The position numbers and the translations under genes were made by a program. This document shows positions 12,371 to 24,112 of a stretch of 64,000 bases of DNA, one piece after another (position 1 is the stretch's first letter; every line of letters starts with the position of its first letter). This DNA is from Aulostomus chinensis. Taxonomy: Eukaryota > Chordata > Actinopteri > Syngnathiformes > Aulostomidae. Location: assembly GCA_037954235.1 (NCBI GenBank), contig JBBMOA010000002.1, positions 22,501,427 to 22,565,426 on the forward strand, in the 5' to 3' direction. The notes beneath the pieces were generated by a model. The model saw only the letters and a list, made by a program, of their open reading frames with translations. It ran no database searches and was not told the origin of the DNA.

Positions 12371-14139
12371 CCGGACCTCTGCTAGGCAACAGGTGTCCTG
12401 TGACGTGATGGAGGGGTGTAAGAGTAGGACGAGGGGGCTCAGTGTAAATATAATCGGATTGTCTAACAGTTAAAGCACAGTTGTCATATGTTTTCTAACA
12501 ATACTGCATCTCCTTCATGTCTTATGATGAAAAATTGAGTTTCTCCACACTTGCGATGGATGTTCATCCCCTCTTCTCTCTCTCATTATGATTTTTAGAG
12601 CTCACCTCATTCCCTCTTGAAATTTCAAATTCAGCACTGAAGCCAAAAATTGCTCCTTGAGGTTTGGAGAGACGGCACATGCACCATTCAACACCGGGGT
12701 AGACCATCACGACAGGAGCTCCGACAGACTGCGGCCACTGGGATCAACATGACTGAACAGTATGAGAAATTATTGATGTTTAAGCTGCAGATCCAGTCTA
12801 GATGAAAGGCTACAGACACCAGGGGACACTGTCTCCCAGGCTGCTGGGGGCCATCATGACAGCTGCCATTACAATAAGTGTGTTGCAGTCACTGTGCACT
12901 TGGGTCTTGATAGACGGTGAAAGATACTTCATTGTTTGTGTTTAAACTGTGTAAATAATTAAGACTACTTGTTAAAGTAATCGGATTTACAGCAATTCCC
13001 CTGCTTCCTTTTCTCCATTATTCATCAACCAACATTACTTCATTACTGCTGTTTCCACACCCACATTTTCTGCATTCCAAATGTTCTGGATTCTCCTAAA
13101 GTCAGGTAAAATGCTCCGATTTGATGGGCATCAGGAAATACAGGCTTCTTCGTCTTTTCCTAATAAAGTCCAGCTTTTGGAAAGCTGTGCTTTTTGCTAT
13201 TAAGTCAATAAAACTTAAAATTTTCCTCATAAATTCCATTTTGTTTATCCAACATAAACAAATGGGAAGGATTGTGAATTCCAAACATCACACTTCAGTA
13301 ATGGACAAACAATTCCTCCTTCCTTTAGATTTAATTTGATGCTGTAATAAGTCCCCAGAGAGAGATTTTAATGACATAAATGAATCAGCTTTTACGGCAT
13401 GTACTGTGTGTGTATTAGAGCACAGCGCTGTGATTTAAATGATGTTAAGCAATTGAATATCAAAAGAAATAGAAATGCTTTCCAGATGTCACCAGATGCA
13501 TCAGATCGGGGGTGGGTTGAGGGTGTGTGTGGTGGTGGTGGTGGTGGGGGGAGGGTGTTTGTAGCGACTAGCATCACTCATCTAGTAACAGTGTGGATTT
13601 CGCTCACTGAGCCAAGCTCGGATTCTAAATGGCTCTGTGACTCCCTCCCTGCTCATTGCCAGGATTCTCCTGTGTTGGCAAGCTTGTGGCAGGGTTATTA
13701 GATAAGGAGACAGACTATCTGGCCCCTCTTAACATCCCTCTCAGCAGGAGAAAATAAAATGATTTTACTCCCTCCCTTTTATCCATAAGTGGAAATAGAA
13801 CAAGGCAAAGGATATGACTGCGCACACAGTGCGTGTGTTTGTGTGTGTGTGTGTGTGGCAGCGGCAGCAGCAGCAAACCTGTGGCCTGCTCTCGTCCAAT
13901 TCAACATTTAGGTTAATTGAGGTTTCATAATATTTAAAAAAAAAAAATCTTATTAGTGATTCACAAAGTCACTTCATCTTTGTGTCTTTAGAAGTTCCCA
14001 AGTGTCATCAACAAATGATCTTTTCTATTGCGCACAGCTCTATTTTGAATATACTTGTCATGTTTTCCATAACGCAAGTGAAAACCACCTTCAATGAAAG
14101 TGCGTTAACCTACTTACAGGTAACTGAGGTCTGACATGA

Positions 14140-14142
<3 letters not shown>
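12371..14142. other. Non-coding stretch with GGT and GT arrays
   Basis: Holds a GGT-type trinucleotide tract (about 13530-13547), a GT array (13831-13857) followed by a short CAG/CAGCAG tract, and an A-run near 13936. Both strands give glycine-rich or proline-rich frames across the GGT tract, which are repeat artefacts. Confidence 0.6.
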
Positions 14143-14175
<33 letters not shown>

Positions 14176-14199
14176 GTGTGTGTGTGTGCGTGCGTGCGT
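14143..14199 (+). repeat. GT microsatellite with GC interruptions
   Basis: GT array interrupted by gcgt units and ending in a short tgcg array. The alternating purine-pyrimidine sequence is prone to Z-DNA. Confidence 0.95.
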
Positions 14200-14789
14200 A
14201 CCTATAGCTTTCATTCTTTGATAGAAAACAACTTTTACATTTTCAATTTTGTATACAAGAAATAGAACTGAAACGAAATGAAATTAAAGCGGATTTTCAA
14301 TCAGTATTTTGCAGCTATAATATTCAAGTCTCCTTTAATTAACTAGAACGCCAGCTGTAGGCCTCCTGCTAATACAAAGCCTCAACAAACAGGCTTTCTC
14401 CTGACCCAGCTAGCCCTGGGACTAATTATCATCTTATGGAAATGTGGCTATTTCTGCACCTTCCATATCCCTAATTATTTCTGTTATTCCAATATCAGCC
14501 TGGCTTTGATGTCCCAAATCCTGTATTTAAATAGTGTAAGATTCCTATTCTTTGTGCCCTCTGAGGATTGTTCATGTAAAATACATGGACTAAGAGTGGG
14601 TATTACCAGAGCCTCCAGGGGCTGGACATACCAGGTCCACAGCCTCCCCGTGTTTTCCCTCGTTTTCCCTTGTTCTCGTCTCCTTAAGGGGGCGTCTGCT
14701 GGGACAAAGAGGACAGAAGTAATATGCATGTGAGTTTAAAAAATATTTGGCTCGTGGATATGCATCTTATATCTGTTGTCTTGTTTTGA

Positions 14790-15180
14790 ATTGATAGTGA
14801 GGGTGACAAAAAGACAAATGCTTACTGGAAATGTCTACCCAACTCGAAAGAGGCAACTTAGGTCAAATGCTGACGTCACAAGAGAAACTGTCTGGTCGAG
14901 CTTCAAGTTATGCATTTATGGTGGCGATTAGCTTCTGTCTGGGAGATTCAGTCGTGGTTTAGGTGAGGAATGTCCGTTCAAAATAACAATGGCGGCTACT
15001 GAAGATGCCAGCGGAGATGCTGCTACCAGCATCAGTTATGTCAGCACAGAAAAGTGAAGAACTGCACTGACGGATTTTCTTTGCTCATCTAGCTTCTACA
15101 CCAGTTCTGACTGGTTAACGGTAGCTGTGATAGAGCGATGTTCATCCAATCACCTGCCAAGGATAAGTCTTTACCCTTTC
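14790..15180 (+). repeat. Putative decayed mobile-element or retrocopy segment with a coding-like start
   Basis: A perfect CRE palindrome TGACGTCA (14871-14878) lies 110 bases upstream of an ATG in good context (acaATGG, 14989). That ATG opens a 22-codon frame beginning MAATEDASGDAAT and closed by TGA at 15055-15057. Alanine- and acid-rich starts after an 'atggcggc' word occur in dispersed fish elements I remember, so a degenerate repeat is my preferred reading. A small first exon of a real transcript is the alternative. Neither is shown by this sequence alone, and the outer boundaries are guesses. Confidence 0.25.
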
Positions 15181-16111
15181 CAAAGTTTTTACGGGCAAAT
15201 TCTCAGATTGTTGCATTGTATTTTCTTTCTGCTCTGCAAATGTTGCGTGTTTGTTTTGTACAAACTTTGAGAGTGAAAAGCGTGTCACAGAGACATCCAT
15301 CATTAGTGCATCAATTGAATTGTTTCATCAATTAGCGGGGTTAAATGGCGGCGCACCATATGGTCTGGCGGCATGTTGGCAGACAGCGCCAGTGTGGGAC
15401 TGATGTTCGGCCTTGTGAGAGGATTTCATCTCCCTCACACGTCTGTCATGCATGAGCCACATTGTGATTTGATTCCACTCACCTGCACTGCAGGTTAGAC
15501 AGAATCCCAGAAATTAACTGCAGATGTAGAGTTACGACTGTGTGTACTGCTCGCTATCATCCCTTCTCCGGTGCATGGGCTTCATCCTAAAAGATGACTC
15601 TGTGTAAAACCATCATCATGTATTTTCATATAGATGAGCTATGGCTACCTGCGCTCCCAGCCATGCTTTTATTAATGGGTAGCTGTCAGGAGTGGGATGC
15701 TCTGCATATTCGCATATTAAACAGGCATGGGGGGAGATGCCCACTTTATTACCGTTTGATATAAATCAGTTTAAAGCATCTCTCCACCTCCTGCTCCACC
15801 TCTTTTCTTCTGTTCTAAGGATGGTCTCCTCTGCATACCCCCTCTTTCAAGTCTCTTCCTTTGTATTTCACTCGTCTCTGATATTCCTGCCACCGCTTCC
15901 TCTTAAGAGACACATAGGAATACTTGTTCCTGATGAGATACGGTGACTCCTTCTTCACAAAGTGATGTTAAGGCCTCCATCTCCTTGACTAAACAGAGCT
16001 GAACAGCTTCCCAGCTGTCCTGATATAGTTGAGTTATGAACATCATGGCTACAGCGATTAAGCAGATGAAATTTAAGCATAAAATGTCTTGCTGCGCTGT
16101 TTATGACGTTG
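15181..16111. other. Non-coding stretch, no gene seen
   Basis: Unique DNA without recognisable elements. An octamer-like tgcatattcgcat word occurs near 15703-15715. The 84-codon frame at 15692-15946 has no similarity I recognise. Confidence 0.55.
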
Positions 16112-16163
16112 TGCTTATTAAAATTAAAATTATTAAAATTAAAATGCTTATTAAAATTAAAAG
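16112..16163 (+). repeat. AT-rich short tandem repeat
   Basis: An 18-bp word, tgcttattaaaattaaaa, occurs exactly at 16112-16129 and again at 16145-16162, joined by a shorter run of the ttaaaat unit. It is a small minisatellite with a 33-bp period. Confidence 0.85.
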
Positions 16164-16344
16164 AATAAATAAGTTGTATACAATGCTATCAATAGAGCAC
16201 AAGACTCAAAGATGGATAAAAATGAAAGGTTATAGAAAAACACTACATTTTTAAGTGGAATTTATCCTGTCCCGGAGTATTTGGAATCATTGCTCAAATG
16301 ATTTGATGATGTTTATATGATAATTCTATGTGCTGAATTATTTC

Positions 16345-16565
16345 AAATTCAGATTCAGATTCACTTTATTGTCATTGTAATGAGCACAACGAAAGGTAAG
16401 GTGCAGGCTTTGCAGTGCAGAGAAAAAAAAATATAAACAATATAAAAACAATGTGGCGAACAATATACAATGTACAGACTTACAAAGTCTAAGGAAAGGC
16501 ATACACGTAAACATGGTTTACATGGTTTACTGAATGTATAAATAGAGAGGTGGGTGCAAAAGCCA
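16345..16565 (-). mobile_element. LINE 3' end (CR1/L2/Rex1-type), same family as the copy at 60.8-61.65 kb
   Basis: The minus-strand reading shares words with 61430-61650: 'ttttgcacc', 'aaccatgtttacgt', 'aagtctgta', 'attgtagattgttc' (here attgtatattgttc), 'aaagcctgcaccttacctt', and the terminal 'caataaagtga' followed by repeats of 'atctga'. Only 3' untranslated sequence remains, so it is heavily 5'-truncated, as is usual for LINE insertions. The (gattca)n repeats at 16347-16363 are the LINE 3' tail. The orientation is opposite to the downstream copy. Confidence 0.75.
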
Positions 16566-18547
16566 CCTCAAAAACTACAGAAATAAAGGTGACAAAATAT
16601 AGGCCCTTACAGGATTCTCCATGACACTGCTAAAAGTTAAGAAACAGTATTACAATATTATTTTGTGACCCCTGACTGGCGATCCTGAGGCTCAAGGGCT
16701 TCATACATTTCAAATAAAAAGGAAACGGCTTCTGAACACTCCTCCACCATTATCCGTGTGTTTGCCTTTAATGGAGTCTAAAACCCTGCAGAGGCCGTTC
16801 TAGTAAATGTAGGTTTTGATTGTACCTTCCTGCTGTTCTGTTACATTCAGGTTGGTGCATCACAAGTGGCTTCCACAACGTGTCCAATAGAGCAATTAAT
16901 GTGTAAACAGTTTTAATTGACTAGTCAAAGTAATTACCCATATTGTGAGTGTGCCAGTTTACAAAATACCCATTCCTCACAAATGTCTTCCAAAGGCACC
17001 GTTGCGACTGAGGTGAAGCATGCGGAGCTTGTATGGCTGCAGTGGTAAATGGAGCATTGTTGTGGAACCTGTCCCTAGGCAAGGCCCGGGCCACAGTGTG
17101 CTCGCTCAGGCATGGCTGTGACACTAAACAGTTTATTTCCTGGCACCCCTCCAGACGGCCAAATTATAATCGCCATCTAAAAGACAGAGAAAACAAGAGG
17201 AGCAGAGAAGAATATTCCTCCAGAGAGAAGAGTGCAGGGCACGCTATGATGTGGCTCTAATCATATCTTTAGCAACATAATGATCCTGACATTCTTGTTA
17301 CGGCCAGCGATGCTCATGCCCCCTCCGCTGGCTCCACTTCAGGCCACATCCCTGACGAATCAGTTCTAACCTTTTTTTCTCTGTGTATCATCTTGTTCTT
17401 TTCATGTTAATATATCATATTATACTCACTATATTTACAATGGCCAGATGTGCAATAAAACATGAACTGGTTGCTACCCAGATTTTCTAACACTGGGTTT
17501 GCCCTCCATGAAAAGATATTCAAAGATGAGTGATAAAATGATATTCCTTGGTTTAAAGCTTTTAACAAATTTTCACACAAAAACACTGAAATCTTTACAG
17601 TTTAAATGTAAGAAGACAGCGTATTATAGCGTATTATGTTGGGTTTTTTTTAAGATCCTTGTCACATCCTAATGTGAAATATAAACCTTGTTCACAGACA
17701 TAAAAGTCAAAAGATTTAGGACCAGATGGGTCAGAAAGCCCTGGTGAAGATCGAGCATGCTTGATAAGAAACTCTTGCCAAATCCCCTTCCAAACAACAA
17801 TAGTCCATAAATCATCGGCGGTCCTGTACTCCAGGAAAACTACAGCTTCTAATATTTAGGAGAAGTTCCCAGAGGTATTATTAATTACTCACCACCGCCC
17901 TGTTGGGTCTGTGCAATAGACGCTCCCAGCTCTTAAGGTCCAGCTGCTTCACCTCCTCTGACCTTGTCTAGCAGATAGGGAGGATTAATTACAGTTTAAA
18001 TACAGTAGCACGGCTGAGCCGCGCAGCCATATAAAATTAGTCTCGATGATGACTTAGATTTGTAGATTTGACATCCATTATTTCTCTCCTGTGACCTCCT
18101 GTCCGTGTGTCATTCTGTATTTCATTTTCGGCTCCCGTTGTATCCGTGTTCCACCCCGCGTAGATGGGTTGGATGTTGGTGGCTCTTGGAGAGATCATTG
18201 TGTTCCATGTGGTGGGACACGCGGTGTTTAGCTTATGCATGTTTAATGTTGTTGAACATGAACGCACAGTCAGCCCATCATAAACATGACAGCTGGGATA
18301 CATAAAAGGTCATAAACCTGTCAATGAGATTAGAGTGGCATGTCCACCAGTGCCAGTTTACTCTCACAACACCTGCTTGGAGGGGGAGGCTGGGGAGGAA
18401 TAGCCATCACTAACACTAGCATTACTATCATCGCTATCCCACAATGCTCTGCTACACTGCACATCAATAAATGTGCAGCTGAGGGACCAGCAAAGGCTGC
18501 TGAAGTAACTCACTGCATGGATATATGGTGATGAATAAGCACACTCG
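16566..18547. other. Non-coding stretch, no gene seen
   Basis: Unique DNA. Overlapping frames at 16921-17260 and 18037-18305 on both strands are 66-88 codons long, have no splice support and match no family I recognise. Confidence 0.55.
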
Positions 18548-18578
18548 GCTACTGAACATTTAAATATTGTTCAGTAGC
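18548..18578. repeat. Perfect 11-bp inverted repeat (hairpin)
   Basis: gctactgaaca (18548-18558) pairs perfectly with tgttcagtagc (18568-18578) across a 9-base AT loop. It is too short for a typical pre-miRNA. A structured or palindromic protein-binding site is possible. Confidence 0.7.
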
Positions 18579-19437
18579 ACACTGTACATATCCTGCCTCT
18601 TCTCTGCTGCCACGCAGACTTCCTTCACATTTCACTGAATTTGCTTCCATCACATTGTAAAATGATTTCTATTTAAATCTATAGCAAAATAGATTAATTG
18701 TAGCAGAAAGTCCTTTTTATCTTTCAACACGTGTGGGAGGACTTCAAAAAGTGCCCTCAAGTGTGATCTTCACTTTTTTAGGTTAACATTGTGTGCTGCC
18801 AGCTGCCAGGGGCGAGAAAAAAATAACACTTTTCTTCTCCACTGTTATTCATTCAACTCCCATTAATCATTAGAGCATTATCTGACATGTGACAATTCAC
18901 TCGCTGATAAGGAATGCATGACCCCAATATGAGATTTCCGGCTATTGTAGAGCTAGACTAATTGATCGAGGTCGGTTCTTGGCTCGAGCTGTGGTTCGCA
19001 TGCTCTCTCTCTCTCCCTCTCTCCATCTCTCTCACTCTCTCTCTCTCGCTTCCTCAATTGTCTTTTTTCTCTCCCGATATATTTATATAGCGTCTGGATA
19101 GCTTAAGGTCTACTACAAAAACATGTAAAAGTCATGCAGCTAACATTTTCAATCATAGCATCACGTTTAACAGACAAGATGTTTGTCTTTCATTTGTTGT
19201 TTTGTTGTTTACTGTACTTTTTTGGTGCTCAGTATGAGACACTTATCTTTCTTTAACACACTGTTGTTGGAGATGACTGAAAATATGGAGATGGAAAATG
19301 TAACCTCCATAATTGTAACTATGTTTTTAGTATATTTTTGATGTTAGTATATATTTGATATTAACCCCTGAGGCAGATGGCCTTGGGGCAGGACTGAGGG
19401 GGAGCTGGAGACTACATACAGAAGCCTGAGGGTGGGT
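18579..19437. other. Non-coding stretch with a CT-rich tract
   Basis: Contains an imperfect CT array at about 19002-19048; otherwise unique AT-rich DNA with no gene evidence. Confidence 0.6.
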
Positions 19438-19451
19438 GGTGTGTGTGTGTT

Positions 19452-19499
<48 letters not shown>

Positions 19500-19510
19500 G
19501 GGGGGGGGGG
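19438..19510 (+). repeat. GT microsatellite running into a 14-G tract
   Basis: Interrupted GT array (to 19496) followed directly by 14 G residues (19497-19510), 35 bases before the target-site duplication of a SINE. Confidence 0.95.
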
Positions 19511-19545
19511 TCAGTTCTAAGATCCCAAAAATAATTGCTTTATGT

Positions 19546-19557
19546 GATTTTTAACTG
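19546..19557 (+). repeat. Left target-site duplication of SINE
   Basis: gatttttaactg, repeated exactly at 19941-19952, brackets the SINE and shows it arrived by retrotransposition. Confidence 0.85.
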
Positions 19558-19940
19558 GGCTGCACGGTGGTGCAGTGGTCAGCACTGTGGCCTCACAGCA
19601 AGAAGGTTCCAGGTTCGAGTCCCGGCTCGGACACGGGATCTTTCTGTGTGGAGTCTCCATGTTCTCCCCGTGTCTGTGTGGGTTCTCTCTGGTACTCCAG
19701 CTTCCTCCCACAGTCCAAAAACATGCAATTGGGGACGAGGCTGATTGATACTCTAAATTGACCGTAGGTATGAATGTGAGTGTGAATGGTTGTTCATCTC
19801 TCTATGTTGGCCCTGCGATGGACTGGCGACCTGTCCAGGGTGAACCCGCCTCTCGCCCGTTGACGCTGGGATAGGCTCCAGCCCCCCCGCGACCCTTAAT
19901 GTGTAGGAATAAGCGGAAGATGACGATGGATGGATGGATG
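19558..19940 (+). mobile_element. Complete tRNA-derived SINE (fish type) with ATGG tail
   Basis: About 383 bp. The RNA polymerase III A box TGGTGCAGTGG (19568-19578) fits TRGYNNARNGG exactly, and the B box GGTTCGAGTCC (19612-19622) fits GGTTCGANTCC exactly, so the head is tRNA-derived. A body follows, then a 3' domain containing 'gacctgtccagggtgaaccc', a C7 tract, 'aataagcggaaga' and a short (ATGG)n tail. Exact 12-bp target-site duplications flank it. Both polymerase III boxes are intact and the duplication has no mismatch, so this is probably the youngest SINE here. The 3' domain is probably borrowed from a LINE that supplied the enzymes; that partner is not identified here. Confidence 0.9.
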
Positions 19941-19952
19941 GATTTTTAACTG
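19941..19952 (+). repeat. Right target-site duplication of SINE
   Basis: gatttttaactg, identical to 19546-19557, immediately after the (ATGG)n tail. Confidence 0.85.
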
Positions 19953-21448
19953 CCAATTGTATGGCCCCGCCGTCTCACCTGTCAAGATGAGTGCAAAGTT
20001 TTTCTGACCTCCAATTGTGTTCTGCCTCATGGTAGAGTGTCTTTACTAAAGCTCTCACTGTTGCTATTTTCAGTAATAAGTCTTTTTCAGGGATGTTTGA
20101 AACTATGAAACAAATCGTTTTAAAATGAACTTTGTATTGTTAAGGTGTTCAATGTGGAGCAGAGAAGGACGCCAGAAGTCGAAGCAGGAAGTAAAGCGGC
20201 ATTCTTACATCCCTGGGACACCAAGCAGTTGTAACTTTTAGACTTCGTATACCACTGAAGATGATTTTCTTCTTATTTATTTTTTAAATATTTTGCTTCC
20301 TGTCTATTAACTACAATGACCATGTAGGTCGATGAAGAGAGTGATTCAACATGTAGAAGTGATCAGCTTTGCTGCCCTGTTTGTTGACTCCGGGTGAGTT
20401 TATTCATCATGATTAGAGAACTTGATAAATAGGTTAGAGGAGGAGTTGTGAGGAAATCTCTTGTAACCTGTGTCATGTGATTCACAGGTTGTGGGTTAAT
20501 TATGAAAGCTTTGAAATGACACTGACAGGAAACACGTGGTTATTTCTGCCATTGATCTAGCAGTTATGTCAAAGGAAAATTACTGTTGATGTCACAGTGC
20601 TTTTGTAATGTGGTCCCCGATGAATGTTTTTTTGAGGATTTTTTTCCTCACATGACCTCATTCAAACGTCGGGGTAGGTTTGTGTTCAGTTGTATTCATA
20701 GTGCGGGTGGTGGTGACTCCTGCACTGCCCACCCTTTGGTCCTCCCCTGGCCACGGCTACAGACAACCCAATTTTATATGGTTTGTGGTCAACAAACCAG
20801 CCTTTGACCTGAGAGGGTGGCAGGTGTATCCATTGTGTGAGTTCTAGGGGGGCAATAGTGGGAATGTCAGAGAGCCAGCTCTGATTGAGTTACTTCAGGC
20901 CACAGCTATATCACCTACTCTTCTCTCGTTTTGTTGAATTATTTAATAGGTTTCCAAGGACAGAGATCTAAGGGTTTAAATAACTGGACAACCCCCCCCC
21001 CCCCCCCCCCAAAGAAAAAAAGAAGAAACAATTTTTTTACAGGCCTCCCTCACACGATGGCAGAGATTATGAACGTTTTCATTGTAATCTCTGAATTTAA
21101 AGCCCAAGATCAAAAACTGTGAGGTGGATTTTAATGGGATTGTGATAAATTCAAAGAACAAGGATGGCCGCACACGCCGGGTGACGAGGTTCACGAGACA
21201 ATCAATCAAGGGGCTCTAATTTCACATCCCATAATAAAAAAAACCGCCTAATTACACGATTTACATACAATTTTCAAAAGTGAATCATTTAAATCATCAA
21301 TTAATCAATCAAATTGTACTGATAAAGTCAAAATCACAAATAAAATTTGCCTTAAGCTTTAAAATCTTACAAAAATTAATAGACAATAGATGGAAAATCG
21401 GATGGTCATCATTTAAACGGTGCTTTCATAAATATTCATGAAAATTAT
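19953..21448. other. Non-coding stretch with a 19-C tract
   Basis: Unique DNA apart from a 19-C homopolymer at 20992-21010, which runs into an A-rich stretch. Frames through it give artefactual proline or glycine strings. No gene or exon is recognised. Confidence 0.6.
20992..21010 (+). repeat. C19 homopolymer
   Basis: Nineteen consecutive C residues followed by an aaag-rich purine tract. Confidence 0.95.
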
Positions 21449-21687
21449 CTATCCATCCATTTTCTATACCGCTTATCTAAGGGTTGGGGGGGGGGGGGGA
21501 GGCTGGAGTCTATCTCAGCTGACACTGGGTGGGAGGCGGGGTTCACCCTGGACGGGTCCCCGGTCCGTCGTAGAGCCATCAGGAGCAATTAGGGGTTAAT
21601 TTTCTTGCTCAAGGACACTTGGACATGGTCACAGGGGGAAGTGAGGATCGAACCAGCGACCCTTCGGTTGCTGGATGGCCACTCTAG
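21449..21687 (-). mobile_element. Antisense SINE-like repeat sharing the SINE tail but with a different head
   Basis: Read on the minus strand, the 3' part (21449-21580) matches the tail of the SINE at 19.6 kb: 'gtccagggtgaacc', a 14-residue C tract (G14 at 21486-21499 on the plus strand), 'ataagcggtatag', then 'aaaatggatggat'. Upstream it departs from that SINE and instead carries 'tgtccttgagcaagaaaatt' and a B-box-like GGTTCGATCCT (minus strand, 21654-21644). This suggests a second tRNA-derived family that has the same LINE-derived tail. The A box is missing or not recognisable, and target-site duplications were not resolved. Confidence 0.65.
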
Positions 21688-22503
21688 AATGAGAATTAAT
21701 TTTAAGAAAATAAATCCAATTTTCTCTATCCTTTACAGAGCGATGCAAGGATGATGCATTTTTCTTGGCCAATCAGGAAGTTAGCGTCGCCATGGTTTCC
21801 ATCAACCAAAAACCAAAAAGAATTTTTAAATGGAGATTTTTGGATTATTGCCTAAAAAATCTCTGAGGTGAAAGAAACGTTATTGATACTTACATGATTT
21901 TATTTATTTTTTTGCTACGCTAAAAAAACTACGCCAGAGCAGATATGTCTACTCAGTTGAAAGGGTTGGGTTATTTATGATCGGTGATACTTTTCCATCA
22001 GGCCTATAAATATCCAATAAAACTTGTCAACACCTGGCACAATGGCTTGCAGGTTAAATGACACAAGAATATCCCAGGTGATTCCTCTCGAGCAGGTCCA
22101 GATGTTGGGAGTGTGGAGGGGAACGACTCTGGTTTGACAGATGTAAAAGATTTAAAATTGTTTCTTTCATCAAAGAAAGAATGGATCCACATCCTTTTGA
22201 CGTGTGTGTGAATCCGTTCTTTCTCATGCATTCATCCATGATGCTTTGCAGACTGAAGTAATGTATGTCTCCATCCGCAAATGCCTCCGATACAATGCCC
22301 ATTTGCTGGTAATGGCAATGGATTACTTTATTGTATTCTGTTTATGATCTCCATTGATCGCTTTCCCTCTGCACTGTGCAATGTCATTTGCCCACTCACA
22401 TTCAAACATCCATTTTCCTGAAGAGAAAAAAATAGGGACATGCAAAACAGATCCTTGAAATCCAATTCTGAATGTCAACATGGGACATCTCTGAGGTGAG
22501 GCT

Positions 22504-22505
<2 letters not shown>
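21688..22505. other. Non-coding stretch, no gene seen
   Basis: Words such as 'ttagcgtcgccatggtttcc' (21781-21800) resemble dispersed fish repeats I remember, but no element boundary could be set. The rest is unique. Confidence 0.45.

Positions 22506-22565
<60 letters not shown>
22506..22565 (+). repeat. (TG)30 microsatellite
   Basis: Nearly uninterrupted TG array about 60 bp long. The frames reading poly-threonine/histidine through it on the minus strand are not genes. Confidence 0.95.
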
Positions 22566-22569
<4 letters not shown>

Positions 22570-23459
22570 GACAAGCATGTAATAATGGTTCAGATACTTC
22601 ATGTTCCACTAAAATGGCATCATCAAATAGGACAGTCTTGAGCTGACGAGGTACAAAACCATAGTGTTTACTCTTCAATTCTGTTCTCACAAATTCTGTA
22701 AAACTGTTTAACTCAACCTGTAATCAGACCAGGTGACTCAAACTGTTGGAAAGCCCTGTATGAGTGGACACGCTCTACTTCTGTACGTCAACAACACCGC
22801 AAGCTTGGTTTGGTTAACGTTAAAAATCCGCTTTATCATTTCAACTCTCGTCTTTTTTCTGATTGACTGTTTTATCTCTTGGTTTTTAATCTTAAAATAA
22901 ATTTGCGCGAAGGATGGATCACGTGTGCATTTGTGCATTTGCAAGTGCAGTTGTGTTTCAGCACTTGTGGATGTCTATATGTCGGTTGTTGGCTCCTATT
23001 CATTATATTTTCATGAGGCATGCAGTATAAAGCGGACCATTCCCCAACCACCCTCCCTATTGCCCTCCAGTCCAATCCACTTTCATGGCAGGAGCTGCAC
23101 AACTCCCTCCTGGCTGTATATCATCCCAACCTTCCTCTCACTGGGTTTCCTGTTTGTTTTTCCAGATGCTCTTCTCTGTCTCTCCCACTGAGACTATAAG
23201 GAAACGGTTGTGAGGGTAGAGCAGCGCTGGACACATGACTTGGCTTCTTTAAGGGAGGGGGGGGAGGGATTGGCCGGGGTTCTCTGAATCAATATGGTGT
23301 CTCTTCAATCTGGAGCAAAGAAGCTGAGTGGTCAGGCGATTGTTGCACATATGGTTGTTATGGACTGAGGTTAAGTGGATGCATGCTCTGTACATATTGA
23401 CAGTACAGAGTGCATATAACTCCGGAATAGTATATTCACCTAAATCCCACACTGACCCT
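22566..23459. other. Non-coding stretch, no gene seen
   Basis: Unique sequence, including a short G-rich tract near 23257-23268. The 88-codon frame at 22925-23191 (+) has no family resemblance I recognise. Confidence 0.55.
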
Positions 23460-23471
23460 CTGTGTGTGTGT

Positions 23472-23510
<39 letters not shown>

Positions 23511-23528
23511 TGTGTCTGTGTGTATGTG
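23460..23528 (+). repeat. GT microsatellite with TC interruptions
   Basis: About 69 bp of GT array with three 'tctg' interruptions. Confidence 0.95.
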
Positions 23529-23828
23529 CGCTGATTGGATCACATTGAGTTTTGCTGCTCAGTTCCTGCAAACCACTTATAGACTCTCCCCAACGTGTAT
23601 CTCTCTTCTCTACTAGGGGCAACAGCGACTGTTGGTGTTTAGAAAAGTTATCTATGCCCTGAGACATGAAGTGGAAGCGCCCTCTGAGTCTGACACACTA
23701 GGGTATGTAACGCCATTCATGTCCCTGCTCCAAGCGACTGCCAAAATGGCAAAACCATTTCATAGTCATGGTGAAACCATTTAATAGTAATGCCTATTTA
23801 TGTCTGACAGCAAAGTGTATCAGTGATG

Positions 23829-24112
23829 ATATTTGGTGGTTGATGGTTGTCATTCACAGCAAGACGGGTTTGGGTTCGAATCCACCAGCCGTCTGGAGCC
23901 TTTCTGTGGGGTTTGCATGTTTTGGTGGTACTTGAGTTATGCCCAGGTACTCTGACTTCCTGCCACACACCAACAGCATGCTTGTTAGGTGGGCTGGAGA
24001 CACTAAATAGCCGAGGTGTGAATGTTGTCCATCTGTACATGTGAGCTGGTAACCGTTGACGATGGATGGATGGATGGATGGATGGATGGATGGATGGATG
24101 GATGGATGGATG
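23829..24112 (+). mobile_element. Decayed SINE copy with long (ATGG)n tail
   Basis: Diverged relative of the SINE at 19.6 kb. It keeps 'cacagcaagacgg', an intact B box GGTTCGAATCC (23873-23883), 'ctttctgtggggtttgcatg' and 'gaggtgtgaatgttgtc'. It ends in a 50-bp (GATG)n array (24061-24112) that has expanded from the SINE tail. The A box is degraded and much of the 3' domain is deleted. This is an older insertion than the 19.6-kb copy. Confidence 0.7.

Noticed and set aside
19560..19632. tRNA gene
   Set aside because: The A and B boxes are good, but no cloverleaf acceptor stem closes and the sequence continues into a SINE body with an ATGG tail and target-site duplications.
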